The translations under genes were made by a program, and so were the position numbers. The notes below the pieces were generated by a model, which saw only the letters and a program-made list of their open reading frames with translations, was not told the origin of the DNA and made no database searches. From Romanomermis culicivorax (taxonomy: Eukaryota > Nematoda > Enoplea > Mermithida > Mermithidae), in NCBI GenBank assembly GCA_963922205.1, contig CAWUHX010000124.1, positions 1 through 64,000 of the forward strand: a DNA stretch of 64,000 bases, read 5' to 3'. Below, piece by piece: positions 1-8,668 of this stretch. Every line of letters begins with the position of its first letter. Positions within the stretch are counted from its first letter, which is position 1.

Positions 1-202
1 CAGATTTTAACAAAGGCATAGCTAGACGCCACAAACTCTTAAAAAAATTACCAACTCCAGCTCCTTGATGTCTATAATAATACGGGTATGCTGCTCGAAA
101 ACCTTCTAAACTACCACCTAATTGAAATTGATTATCTTGAATACTATGTTGATAAATTTTGATCCAGTAATCAACGGTTTCAGGAATAAATACGGTATGC
201 AT
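1..202 (-). CDS. Polinton small virion-type protein, 5' part (cut by window edge)
   Basis: The reading frame starts at an ATG at 202-200 and is open for 67 codons to the window edge, so only the N-terminus is seen. It begins MHTVFIPETVDYW, and a Gly-rich hydrophobic stretch at residues 46-67 contains GAGVGNFFKSLW followed by LAMPLLKS. A Gly-rich amphipathic segment of this kind is common in small Polinton proteins and recalls adenovirus membrane-lytic or core peptides; that link is family resemblance only, and no function is proven. It is the first gene left of the penton-like gene, on the same strand, 134 bp away. The major capsid gene expected in a Polinton is not in the window and probably lies further left. 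Confidence 0.6.
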   Translation of the reverse strand, partial: MHTVFIPETVDYWIKIYQHSIQDNQFQLGGSLEGFRAAYPYYYRHQGAGVGNFFKSLWRLAMPLLKS

Positions 203-336
203 ATTTTGCTTTGAAAATTAAAAGGAACAACAACTAAATGAATTAATTAATTAAGAGCGTTTGCGAAAATTCAACCTGACGACAACGTGTCCAAATGCAA
301 ATGAATGAATGAGTAAATAAAAATTTGATACTATGC

Positions 337-1254
337 TTATAGGAATAAAGGAGTACGTCGCCGAAAATGTAATTTAACTATAACATTCCCAAACTGAAAG
401 GGTATAAGCTCATTCATACTGTTTTTTATATTAATCTCGAGTACTGTAATTTCTTTCAATTGAATTGGTATATAGTGAGGTGTTTCATATAAACGACTCA
501 CATTATCTTTGTATTTTCCCTGAACATTTACTATACGTAAAAGCGGCGCTAAAGTATTTCCAACAATCTGATTTTCAATAATATTACAGTAAACATAAAA
601 ATTCTGTAAATCATTCAAATTTGGTGGTTGAATACCTAACATGTATAAATGATTAGTTCCAGGCTCGGCAAGAAAAACAGCTTTGGATGGTGGAATATGT
701 GTGTTAGAATTTTTTGGAGGTTTCTCTCCAACAGTATATAAGTTAATATTCACAGCTCTATTTAAAAAATCATCAGCAGTTGCATAGGCCTCAGTATTGG
801 TAGCGCCAAATCCGAGAAGCTCCATTAATCGTTTGCTTATTTCGATTTTACGTAAGATTGTACCACTTTTTATTTTCAAATTAACTAATCCTCTACTATG
901 TTCATCGTATGAAAACATGATTTCCATGTTAGTTCCGGCAATAGCTGCTCCAACTTTTGCATTCAACTCTTCAATTAATTCAGATATGGTAAAGTAATGT
1001 TTTTCAAAAACTATTACTTTAATTTTTTTGACCTTATTTCCAACACCATCCGTAGTTAACGTTATTACATTATCTCCACCATGATTGGTAAATGTAGCCC
1101 AACTATAGGGGTATATTATTTCACTTAGTCCTACCTCCCAGCTTCCATCTAGTTTTAAACGGTAAGGTAGATGGGCTGAAAAATCAGAGGGTTTGTTTCC
1201 ATTTTTGCTATTACTAGGTAATGTGATATAAAATTGATCTTCAAAGGTTGTCAT
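337..1254 (-). CDS. Polinton penton-like minor capsid protein
   Basis: A 305-residue intronless frame, a usual size for the Polinton minor capsid (penton, single jelly-roll) protein thought to form virion vertices. The N-terminus (MTTFEDQFYITLPSNSK) and the C-terminal block, YETPHYIPIQ then IPFQFGNVIVKLHFRRR at about residues 258-301, match my memory of the conserved pattern of this family: a late Pro-Tyr-x-Pro strand and a terminal strand ending LHFR. Its start overlaps the stop of the upstream membrane-protein gene by 14 nt (1241-1254), so the two were probably expressed together. The frame has no break. The assignment rests on recalled family patterns and was not searched; a different jelly-roll virion protein is the main alternative. 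Confidence 0.7.
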   Translation of the reverse strand: MTTFEDQFYITLPSNSKNGNKPSDFSAHLPYRLKLDGSWEVGLSEIIYPYSWATFTNHGGDNVITLTTDGVGNKVKKIKVIVFEKHYFTISELIEELNAKVGAAIAGTNMEIMFSYDEHSRGLVNLKIKSGTILRKIEISKRLMELLGFGATNTEAYATADDFLNRAVNINLYTVGEKPPKNSNTHIPPSKAVFLAEPGTNHLYMLGIQPPNLNDLQNFYVYCNIIENQIVGNTLAPLLRIVNVQGKYKDNVSRLYETPHYIPIQLKEITVLEINIKNSMNELIPFQFGNVIVKLHFRRRTPLFL

Positions 1255-1549
1255 TATTTATAATGTTGTTTGCTGTTGCTATAGGTACGGTCTTCAATGA
1301 ATTAGATGACTGTAATACGGTCGGTACGGGGCTAGGTAATAAATATCCTATACAAGCGCACAAAAGACCAACCCACAATTGTGTATTATTATTGTAGAGA
1401 GATAAATTTATTATAGCTGTAATGACTACAATGTATATTAGTATGACCTGACTGAAGAAAACCACTTCGTTTCGAGGTAGACGTTTTCCAAAAAACTCCC
1501 AAACGCTAATGCGAGACGTTTCTGAATGCGTACTATTACTACTATCCAT
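1241..1549 (-). CDS. Polinton two-helix membrane protein
   Basis: A 102-residue frame with two predicted membrane segments: about residues 29-49 (VVFFSQVILIYIVVITAIIN) and 57-73 (LWVGLLCACIGYLLP). The GKRLPRNEVVFF motif just before the first helix and GYLLP after the second recur in Polinton small membrane proteins as I remember them; the function is unknown. The C-terminus is Ser/Asn-rich. The stop overlaps the penton-like start by 14 nt. The 166-bp spacer upstream carries two copies of a GGAGCTA motif, which makes this the likely first gene of a two-gene unit. Confidence 0.65.
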   Translation of the reverse strand: MDSSNSTHSETSRISVWEFFGKRLPRNEVVFFSQVILIYIVVITAIINLSLYNNNTQLWVGLLCACIGYLLPSPVPTVLQSSNSLKTVPIATANNIINNDNL

Positions 1550-1715
1550 TTCAAAATAAAAAAGTTTTATTTAACAACTAAACACTCAGTTATAAATTTA
1601 TAAAAAGGCGGAGCTACTAAAATAACCAATAAAATTATACAAAAATATGAAGGAGGCGGAGCTATCAAAGTGAAGTAAAATTTATATATAAATACATATA
1701 GAAGGAGTTAACTTT
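1550..1715 (-). promoter_or_regulatory. AT-rich spacer with repeated GGCGGAGCTA motif
   Basis: This spacer lies upstream of the membrane-protein/penton pair. It holds GGCGGAGCTA at 1607-1616 and GGAGGCGGAGCTAT at 1652-1665. The first is followed by AAAATAACCAA. Closely related motifs, including AAAATAACCAA, lie upstream of the minus-strand gene that starts at 7861. A shared promoter element of the Polinton is inferred; there is no expression evidence. Confidence 0.4.
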
Positions 1716-2207
1716 TTACAAACGTGTACATAATTTATTTCGCAAGTGACCTTTTACAGAAAATTTACAATGAAAAAACTTACAAATCAATCTATCATTA
1801 TAAACAAAATTTGTGTTACTGAAACTTTTAAACATTTTATACATAGGAACATGTCGCACTTTATAATACAAAAAATATAAAGTATATATACCACAAACCC
1901 TACTATTAAAATTTTGTAAATGTTTCTTATTTGTATATATTATTAAAGCATTTTTGTTAATATAATTTATAAAAGCAGGAATAACTGGTGGTAAGCCATA
2001 AGAATCAAAATAATATACAGAGTTAGCATTATCAAAATACATAGCTATCCAATGACTTCCTTTTTGAAAAGATGTATCGGTGTTTGCAATTAAAGCCGCG
2101 GGTCTTTTAACTATCTTCGGTAGAGTATCGCAAGCAAAAACTCCTAAAAAATTTTGTGATAATAGCTCATCTTGTTGAGCATAATATGTCAATTCAAAGT
2201 TGTTCAT
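1716..2207 (-). CDS. Polinton adenain-type cysteine protease (PRO)
   Basis: A 163-residue protease of the adenovirus endopeptidase (C5/Ulp1-like) family, which in Polintons is expected to mature capsid proteins. The triad is visible: His52 in [10 protein letters not shown], Asp68 in YYFDSYG, Gln98 (oxyanion hole) in HLQNF and Cys105 in RVCGIYTL. The Gln-to-Cys spacing of seven equals that of adenain. Length is slightly below adenain (about 200). The basic C-terminus (RNKLCTRL) may bind DNA. Its ATG lies inside the integrase 3' end, giving a 14-nt overlap (2194-2207) of almost the same sequence as the overlap at 1241-1254. The frame is intact. Confidence 0.92.
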   Translation of the reverse strand: MNNFELTYYAQQDELLSQNFLGVFACDTLPKIVKRPAALIANTDTSFQKGSHWIAMYFDNANSVYYFDSYGLPPVIPAFINYINKNALIIYTNKKHLQNFNSRVCGIYTLYFLYYKVRHVPMYKMFKSFSNTNFVYNDRLICKFFHCKFSVKGHLRNKLCTRL

Positions 2208-3303
2208 CGTAATCGTCGTTGTCGTCGTTTTGTATATCCTTTTCTAAAATCCAACTGTTGAATTTTTCAGGATAACCCCACCACTTCACAAGTACTCTAT
2301 TCTGACCATCTGGTAATTGTTTAGTCTTCAAAACCTTTTCAATTTTGTATTCTTTGATATTAGGATTAAAATCGATTTTCTGTAGTTCTTTTTCATAAAA
2401 ACGTCCTTCTATATCTTCGCCTTCCAGATCTTGAATTGTATAAAGTATATGATTTCGGGTCTTCACAACATGTTTTACTTTGAAAACTTCTTCACTCCAT
2501 TGAGGTAAATAACCTTTGTCAAATACACCTCTATGTTTACTAATTCGCACGTAATCTCCTATATCAATCTTAGGCTTTCTAGTGTATAATCTTTCAGGGT
2601 AGAGTCTTTGCCATATAATTTTTTCGTTAGAATAATCTACATTAATAGGTTTTTCCTTAATAGATCTATGAACAGAGTGATTGTAGTTGGAAACAACTGC
2701 GGGTAAAATATCAATCCATTTATAAGTGGTAAACTCTGTAAAATATTTAAATAATTTAGTTTTTAAAGTTCTATTAAACCGTTCCACTATTGAACATTTA
2801 ATGTCTTCGTTTTGAGAAGTAAAAAAATGTATATCGTTAGTTTTCAATAATTTTTGGAAATCTTTGTTGACAAATTCTTTTCCTTTATCGCTGCGCACTC
2901 TCCAAGGGATTCGACCTCTTTTTAAAATATTTTGAAAAGCATCGCAAACATTCTTTGAGTGTTTTGATTTTAAAGGTTCAACCCATGCGTATTTACTTAA
3001 TACATCTATACATGTAAGCATAAATTTGTATCCATCGTTAAAATCTGCTAAAGAAGACATATCTGCCAAATCAATTTCCCATTGTTGATCCATAGCTGTA
3101 ACATAAATACGATTACGTGAAAATTTTTTGTTGACTTGTTTATGTAGAGTATAACTATCTTGTTTTGAAAGCCAATCTTTAACATTTTTACGTGTAATTG
3201 TTTTACGGTGCTTTCTAGCTTCAGCATATAATTTTTCAATACTAGAAAAAGCTGAGGGATTTCCGTGTAAATTTTTGTATAATTTCGAAAGTAAGGTGTT
3301 CAT
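2194..3303 (-). CDS. Polinton retroviral-type integrase with chromodomain (INT)
   Basis: A 369-residue integrase of the Maverick class (C. elegans F54H12.3 type). It should insert the element and make a short target duplication. The DDE triad is present: Asp78 (WEIDLADM), Asp139 (RSDKGKEF) and Glu174 (SIVERFNR). An SH3-like region follows, then a C-terminal chromodomain at about 319-358 (KIEKVL...[15 protein letters not shown]) that may bind histone tails. The frame is open upstream to an ATG at 3438, but that part overlaps the preceding gene in another frame, and family members start near the MNTLLSKLY residues. The ATG at 3303, 4 nt after the neighbour's stop, is therefore preferred. Intact. 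Confidence 0.93.
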   Translation of the reverse strand: MNTLLSKLYKNLHGNPSAFSSIEKLYAEARKHRKTITRKNVKDWLSKQDSYTLHKQVNKKFSRNRIYVTAMDQQWEIDLADMSSLADFNDGYKFMLTCIDVLSKYAWVEPLKSKHSKNVCDAFQNILKRGRIPWRVRSDKGKEFVNKDFQKLLKTNDIHFFTSQNEDIKCSIVERFNRTLKTKLFKYFTEFTTYKWIDILPAVVSNYNHSVHRSIKEKPINVDYSNEKIIWQRLYPERLYTRKPKIDIGDYVRISKHRGVFDKGYLPQWSEEVFKVKHVVKTRNHILYTIQDLEGEDIEGRFYEKELQKIDFNPNIKEYKIEKVLKTKQLPDGQNRVLVKWWGYPEKFNSWILEKDIQNDDNDDYDEQL

Positions 3304-3307
3304 CGCT

Positions 3308-4165
3308 CTAGTACAAAGGAGTATACCGTCTAAGTGCTCTAGCTTTGCGCCGTATCTTCTTTTCTGTCGAGTTTCCTTTATTAAAGAATGAATCGTCTTT
3401 GATATCTTCCTCAGCACCACTTGAAAATAAATCAACACCTTTCACAAGTGGCTTATTCAACCGCTTGACACTACTAACTGCATGATCATCTGATTCTTCC
3501 GGAGGTGTATGGTAGGAGAGTTTCCGAGGTAAAGTGAATAACATTTTACGTAATGGGTTTCCTATAGCCTCTAATGGTACATTATATTTTTTCAAAGCAT
3601 TAACAAACTCATCTACTCCAAGCGTTTGCGTAATTTTTGAACGTTTACGAGACAAATCATGTAATAAATCAATAATATGTGATCCTTCAATTAATTTTCC
3701 ATCAATTAATACTTCACCTTGCTTATTAACATTTATACTAGGGTTACGTCGCACATGTTCCAATAATAAAGATGCCGAGCGTTTAAACTGTTTAGGAATA
3801 CCGCTAAGTAACTTTTCATCGTTCAACCAATTTTTTTCTTTTTGTTTCAAATCGTCACTATCCTTCTCATCTTCTTCGTTATCAATAACTTTTTGTTTTA
3901 AAATCACTGTAGTAGGTTGAGCCTTTTCATGTTCAAAAGTTAAATATTGTGAAAATAGTTGCGAGTACATTTTGTATTGTTCTTCAGGTGTTAACGTATT
4001 ATCTTTCAAAATGCGCTCTAGCTCGTTACGATACATGTCAACTTGCTTAGCTATACCTGTCTTTTCATTTGAACTCGTCGTCGTCGAAGAAGAAGAAACC
4101 TGAGAGTTATTCAGTTTATTCAGAACCTCCTGAGGTATAAGAGCAAATTTATTAGCAAATTTCAT
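3308..4165 (-). CDS. Polinton-conserved protein of unknown function
   Basis: A 285-residue frame if started at the ATG 1 nt after the upstream stop (4165); an in-frame ATG at 4189 would add eight residues and overlap the neighbour. The order seen is: KFANKFALIPQEVL at the start, a Ser/Thr-rich linker, a charged helical region (residues about 40-85), an acidic linker (DNEEDEKDSDD), a C-terminal globular part with IDGKLIEGSHIIDLLHDL and GNPLRKMLF, and a very basic tail (KKIRRKARALRRY). This layout recurs in Polintons between the integrase and a small basic gene. Function is unknown; a core or scaffold role is only a guess from composition. Confidence 0.65.
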   Translation of the reverse strand: MKFANKFALIPQEVLNKLNNSQVSSSSTTTSSNEKTGIAKQVDMYRNELERILKDNTLTPEEQYKMYSQLFSQYLTFEHEKAQPTTVILKQKVIDNEEDEKDSDDLKQKEKNWLNDEKLLSGIPKQFKRSASLLLEHVRRNPSINVNKQGEVLIDGKLIEGSHIIDLLHDLSRKRSKITQTLGVDEFVNALKKYNVPLEAIGNPLRKMLFTLPRKLSYHTPPEESDDHAVSSVKRLNKPLVKGVDLFSSGAEEDIKDDSFFNKGNSTEKKIRRKARALRRYTPLY

Positions 4166-4166
4166 T

Positions 4167-4520
4167 CTATAATAATTTCTCTGTAACAAAACTTGCTAAT
4201 GTAGATAATAAAACGGGTAGTACTAGAGGTAAAAATGCTCCACCACTTTGAACAATTCTTACACGTTTATTATGTAAATCTTTTTTCTTGTTTTTTTCGT
4301 GTCTAGTAGCTAAACCTCTAAGCAATAATTTATGTTTGGCCAATTTCTTTTTTAAGTTTGAATTAATAGGAATATTACCGTTCAAAATGTTCAAACAAAT
4401 TTCACATATACAACAGATCAAATCGGGGGAAGAATGTTGAAGAAGAGCACGTCTTTGAACACGATTTGAATTTTTTAACACATTGAGCTCGTGAATATAT
4501 TTCTTTAATCTAGAAGCCAT
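4167..4520 (-). CDS. Polinton small basic protein with hydrophobic C-terminus
   Basis: A 117-residue frame. It is Lys/Arg-rich through residues 1-90 with a helical N-terminus (YIHELNVLKNSNRVQRRALL). A Gly-Gly motif (VQSGGAFLPLVLPVLL) at about 90-106 leads into a hydrophobic C-terminal segment. I recall proteins with the same plan, a basic body then xQxGGFLxxLLP, from many Polintons; their function is not established. It is the first of four genes running 4520 to 1716 with gaps of 1 and 4 nt and one 14-nt overlap, an operon-like order unusual for an animal genome. Confidence 0.65.
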   Translation of the reverse strand: MASRLKKYIHELNVLKNSNRVQRRALLQHSSPDLICCICEICLNILNGNIPINSNLKKKLAKHKLLLRGLATRHEKNKKKDLHNKRVRIVQSGGAFLPLVLPVLLSTLASFVTEKLL

Positions 4521-4602
4521 ACAAAACAGACCGTACAGTACAAAAAAATTTTACAATAATGACCAAATGATGAGTAAACATTGAAATATTTATTGTATTA
4601 CA

Positions 4603-5065
4603 TTAAGATAGTAATGAAGCTTCATTTTGTATGACGATATTCAACTCTTCGCGTCTAGAAAAAGCACACAAGTTATTCATATTCATAAAAAATAGTTTAT
4701 GAGCTGTATCTAGTTTTAAAAAAAGATCTTCTACAAAAATAGCGCGAGTTTCGACCATATCCAACTCCGTCAGTAATAGTCTAGCAAAACACCAAAATTG
4801 TGTAACTTTTTTACGTCCCATAGGTAAACCAACTTCACGCCGTAAATGGTTGCACGCCTTAGCTATGTCTTTGTAAAAAATCTTGGCTTCGGGTGAAAAA
4901 CGAGTCCAAAACAAATCAGCTATTTCGCATTTCTGTTTGTTGTTTAGTATTTTACCTTAAATAAAAAATACAATAGTTTAATAAATAGATAAAGAAGAGA
5001 TATAAATTTTTACCTTTTACTTTATTTTGCACCATTCTGACAAAAACTTCAAATGCGGCGGACAT
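4603..5065 (-). CDS. Spliced 134-residue Polinton protein, unknown
   Basis: Two exons read in frame across a 58-nt GT-AG intron: exon 1 5014-5065 (ATG at 5065) and exon 2 4603-4955. Without the intron the downstream frame has no ATG before FWTRFSPEAK, which is why the split model is preferred. The product is helical and charged, with RFSPEAKIFYKDIAKAC, GRKKVTQFW and LLLTELDMVETRAIF. It has no membrane segment and no motif that I recognise. It sits between the small basic gene and a membrane-protein gene in the same orientation. Intact; function unknown. Confidence 0.6.
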
Positions 5066-5125
5066 TGTAATTGTCACAAAACAAACGAATTATAGAAAAA
5101 CGACCAACCTCTTCAAAATTCTCGA

Positions 5126-5596
5126 CTAGACTGATGAAGGGTATAATATTTTTTTCTGATTATGTAATAAAGCTATCGTATCAATATATCGTAATCTAGT
5201 TCCATTGATGTACAAGTTTTGAAATTTACTGCTTCGACTACAACAAGAAAATACGACAGGATTGAAGATATATATTTTGAAACACATTCGTAATTGCATA
5301 AATTGACCATCATTCTGAGGACAATGTAAAATTTTTTCTACAAAATGTAGTAAGGGTATTATATGTAATTTATAATTTTCCCGTAATAATAATATTTTCT
5401 GATCTGTAACATTTTTTGTGTTTGGTATCGTAAAATCTGTAACATTTTTTGTGTTTGGCATCGTAAAATCTGTAACATTTACAGGTTCTTCTTCATTTTC
5501 ATAAAATTGAAAAGGGTATTGTACCCATACAATAAAAACAGCTATGAAAAGGATCACAGCGAGAGTGTTTAAAAAAATGTGTTTACTGTATATCAT
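5126..5596 (-). CDS. Polinton single-pass membrane protein with internal repeats
   Basis: A 156-residue frame. Residues 8-26 form a strong N-terminal membrane segment (FLNTLAVILFIAVFIVWV), probably a signal anchor. Next come two tandem 11-residue repeats, NVTDFTMPNTK and NVTDFTIPNTK, and a third truncated NVTD. Each carries an N-x-T site, so the part after the anchor could be glycosylated. The C-terminal half contains five cysteines, including FSCCSRSS. The repeat DNA (5399-5488) is nearly identical between units, which points to recent duplication. I recognise no family; a virion or host-membrane role is a guess. Confidence 0.55.
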   Translation of the reverse strand: MIYSKHIFLNTLAVILFIAVFIVWVQYPFQFYENEEEPVNVTDFTMPNTKNVTDFTIPNTKNVTDQKILLLRENYKLHIIPLLHFVEKILHCPQNDGQFMQLRMCFKIYIFNPVVFSCCSRSSKFQNLYINGTRLRYIDTIALLHNQKKILYPSSV

Positions 5597-5654
5597 ATCG
5601 CTAAAATAATAGGATCCGACTAACCTGTATAAAGTTTTTTGTAAAAATGATGAA

Positions 5655-6338
5655 TCATTTAGGTGTATACAAAATCATATGATCATTGTCGGGGAATATA
5701 TTAGATCTAAGTCGATATTTTTCAGGACATGTCTGTGTAAGATCTATTAATAAATAACCGTATGGTTTACTAGTAGCATCCTCATACGATTCTATGAAAT
5801 AATTTGAGGTAGTTGGAAAAATCTGTCGAGCCAGTGTGCGGACTTGTAATCTATCGCTTGGGTTTTTTAAAAGAATTAAATATTGAGCGTTTATCCTACT
5901 CGTACGCATTCCATCAAAAAAGGCATTCTGAACTATATGTATAATTGATATATTCCAATGATGCGATCCTTTAGTAAAAAGTTGAGTTAAACTTTGATCA
6001 TTCTTCATCTCTTGCATCATATCATCCATAATTAATAATTTAGGTGTATCTTTACTTTTCTGAAGTTCATTCAAATCAGGCGAACCTTGAATAAATTCTA
6101 CATAAGAACATTTCTGAACTAATTCATCGTAAGCTTCTTGCCATTCCGAATAACACCAATAAATTTTCACTGGAGCAGGGTGAAGCATTTCTTTAGCAAA
6201 AATTACAAGTTTTTTAACAAATTGTGTTTTTCCTGATTTTGTTGGAGCAGAAACTATACAGTTAAATGGATGTTTCCATATATAAAACTTTTCATCATCA
6301 TCATTTGACATCTCTTTTTTGACAACAACAAAAACCAA
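5655..6338 (-). CDS. Polinton DNA-packaging ATPase (ATP, A32/FtsK-HerA type)
   Basis: A 227-residue ATPase expected to pump DNA into capsids. Walker A is APTKSGKT at residues 31-38 and Walker B is LLIMDD at 101-106. Conserved downstream blocks are LFTKGSHHWNISIIHIVQNAFF, with the sensor-like Gln/Asn, and LARQIFPTTS. Length is normal for the Polinton/A32 group (about 200-250). A second in-frame ATG at 6311 (MSNDDDEKFY) would remove nine residues and could be the true start. The frame is intact and intronless. Confidence 0.9.
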   Translation of the reverse strand: MVFVVVKKEMSNDDDEKFYIWKHPFNCIVSAPTKSGKTQFVKKLVIFAKEMLHPAPVKIYWCYSEWQEAYDELVQKCSYVEFIQGSPDLNELQKSKDTPKLLIMDDMMQEMKNDQSLTQLFTKGSHHWNISIIHIVQNAFFDGMRTSRINAQYLILLKNPSDRLQVRTLARQIFPTTSNYFIESYEDATSKPYGYLLIDLTQTCPEKYRLRSNIFPDNDHMILYTPK

Positions 6339-6635
6339 CCACCTTTTTACTTGAACAATTTTTAAAATGATTTTTATTATTATTTAAAACAAAATGTTAC
6401 ATAATTATCAAAATTACAATATAAAGCAGTGCACATGTAAAAACATAAAGATAGATGATTATATAAAATAGAATAGCATTACTGTATGCAAAATATACGC
6501 GCAATGTATGTATGTATGAAATTATATATATATAACAAGCAAATACGTAAGCAATTACATAAGCAATCAAAATATAGCTAATTAAAACATACAAGCTGTA
6601 ATGAATGAATGAATGAATGAATGTAAGCAAAACTT
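6339..6635. other. AT-rich spacer with GAAT tandem repeat
   Basis: This 297-bp gap lies between the ATPase gene and the spliced 385-residue gene. It is AT-rich and includes five to six GAAT units near 6600-6623 and purine/pyrimidine alternation around 6480-6540. I see no convincing gene; a 77-codon hydrophobic frame here is discussed under rejected items. Confidence 0.5.
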
Positions 6636-7861
6636 TTACAATTTACTGCTAATAAAATCGCGTAGTGTTTTGATAACAACAGCATCATCAAAATCATAAT
6701 GATAACCTTCATCAATAAAACAAGCTACAGTATCCTTAAGAATTTTACGGCCAGTACTTGTAAGTGGTATACATCTAAATATGTCAATCATCTGTTTAAA
6801 AGCGCGAAGACTGTAATAACCTTGAACTTCACCTATAACATATTCAAAACAGTCAATGATAAGTCCCATCTTTTCATATAAACGATTAACTGTTGGTGTA
6901 ATTGTGATATTATATATGGAATTACGAGCTGGACACTGATGATCCTCAACAATTCCTACCTCTTTCGCGCAATAACAATCAAAAATACACCCATTAAAGA
7001 TGTCTTGTATAACTAACTCAGCACATATAATTATAAATAATTTTTCACCTTTTACTACTTGCTCATCAAAAAACCATGGAATATCTAAACCCGGAACACG
7101 TAACTCACAAATACGTCTGGTTTCGGCGTCCAACGAATTGGTATCCGACGCTGAATCGTAGTCTGGATCATTGAAACAATTGATGAAGAGATCATTAATA
7201 AACGACGTTTGAACGCTAGCTTCCTTTTGATCTTCACGAGCATTGCTTTGTTCTCCGGCGAATTTTGTAGCATGAATCCCTTCTTCTTCTTCTTTTATAA
7301 TTTTCTTATCTGCACCGACTTCTTCTTCTTCTTTAACAATTTTCGGGGTAGAACCATTTTTTCCAGCTACGTCGTCGTTTTCGTTTGTTTTGCGTTTTAT
7401 CGCTAGCTGGAGATTTGCTGCTAAAGCGTTGTACTCGTTTGAAATAGCTGGAGCTATCTCATGTATCATATTGGTCCAGCGCCAAAATTGCTAAAGAATA
7501 AAACATTATATTTTAAAAGAAAGAAAGAAAGAAAGAAAGAATTCATATATCAACTCACTTCTTTAGATAAGCACCATGTCGTTCCATTAAACAAATTGTT
7601 AAATCGTACTGTAACCCCGTCGCTCTCGACCAGCATTTTATAACCAAGGTTGATGCCGCATCGACCTCCATGTGAAAATGTCTTTTCAATAATATTGACA
7701 TTGCGACCTAGTATACCGTATTGTGGTAAAATGAGCTTGAATCCGCGACCGTACGCCTCTTTTGTTTTAGGGTCGACGTTACGAAAATAGATTGACACGT
7801 ATCTACCTTCAACCACTACAAATAATGCCATGTTTTCGTCTAACATAAACTGGTGTTCCAT
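6636..7861 (-). CDS. Spliced 385-residue Polinton protein, unknown
   Basis: Two exons join in frame across a 68-nt intron with a GTGAGT donor and TTCTTTAG acceptor: exon 1 7559-7861, exon 2 6636-7490. The start at 7861 is preferred; an upstream ATG at 7930 would add a leader made mostly from an (AG)n repeat. The first 130 residues form a beta-rich part (VSIYFRNVDPKTKEAYGRG, later LFNGTTWCLSKE) faintly like PC4-type ssDNA-binding folds, too weak to assign. A Lys/Glu-rich linker with two KEEEE blocks follows, then a 190-residue globular domain with clustered cysteines. It is transcribed away from the polymerase gene, so a replication-associated role is possible but unproven. Confidence 0.6.
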
Positions 7862-8668
7862 TTTTGAAAATTCTTGAAGAAATATTAAAGAGAGAGAGAG
7901 AGAAGAAGCGAGTAGTTTTTGTAGCAACAAAACAGATAAATGTATAAAGTGTTCAAAATTTTGAGTAAAAGGAGGTTATAGTTATAATAAAATAACCAAG
8001 ATATATAGCTTATAGCTGTAAGAGGAGGAGTTATAAGCATAATAAATATTCAAGACATATATCCTACAGTATTCTACTATTCTGAGGAGTATATGAGAGG
8101 AGGAGCTATGTTCTACAAAAATAAAATAAAATGTATTTATGTGGTACGGTAACCTTTGAGATCAAAGCTAGAAAAATATATGTGTTTTATGTGTTATAGT
8201 AATTATCAAGGTCAAAGCTATAGAAGCAATATAGCCACGTGCGCATGAGTTATAATGGTCTTTAAAGCTTTTCCACATAAAAAGAAAAGATGGTGCAACA
8301 GGGTTATAAGCAGCTATTACAGTTATTTTATAGCTTCAAGAATCAAAACAAAAATACTAGGGTTGTACAGTAGAACAGGTTTTCAACTGGTTTTAACTGG
8401 TTATATGCTAATAAAATAAGCTAAAGAAATGATATGGGCACGTGTTTATGAGTTATAGAGGTCTTTAAAGCTTTCCCATCATAAAAAAGAAAAGTACTAC
8501 ATTAACCTCGTAAACAATAATTAAATCTCTACCATAAAATTAATAGTTTTTGCTGATTTATAAAAATTTTCTATTATTATTATTACCGTATAAGTTTTTA
8601 ATGAATAGGTTGTTTTCTATTTTTCTAGTTTATAGTTTTTATATTTTCTAGTTTAGATAATTTTTATA
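7862..8668. promoter_or_regulatory. Divergent intergenic region with repeated motifs
   Basis: This 807-bp non-coding region separates the leftward gene cluster from the rightward polymerase gene. It contains a (GA)n run at 7890-7904 and three related boxes: AAGGAGGTTATA near 7970, GGAGGAGTTATA at 8023-8034 and GGAGGAGCTAT at 8099-8109. There is a pair of about 37-bp imperfect repeats near 8136 and 8182 ending in TCAAAGCTA. There is also a pair of about 55-bp repeats at 8236-8289 and 8439-8494. Both of these start with CACGTG and share GGTCTTTAAAGCTTT. Its position fits a bidirectional promoter; a replication role cannot be judged. Confidence 0.55.

Noticed and set aside
3304-3438. 45-codon upstream extension of the integrase frame
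   Set aside because: It overlaps the preceding gene in another frame; the internal ATG at 3303 lies 4 nt after that gene's stop, and family members start there.
6397-6630. A 77-codon hydrophobic frame on the minus strand in the Polinton
   Set aside because: It starts in a GAAT microsatellite and consists of Ile/Tyr codons expected from AT-rich, TA-alternating DNA; no Polinton counterpart is known to me. A small membrane protein cannot be excluded.
7862-7930. N-terminal extension of the 385-residue gene resembling a signal peptide (MLLQKLLASSLSLSLIFLQ)
   Set aside because: The Ser-Leu-Ser-Leu stretch is encoded by an (AG)n repeat, and the later ATG at 7861 starts the conserved-looking part.
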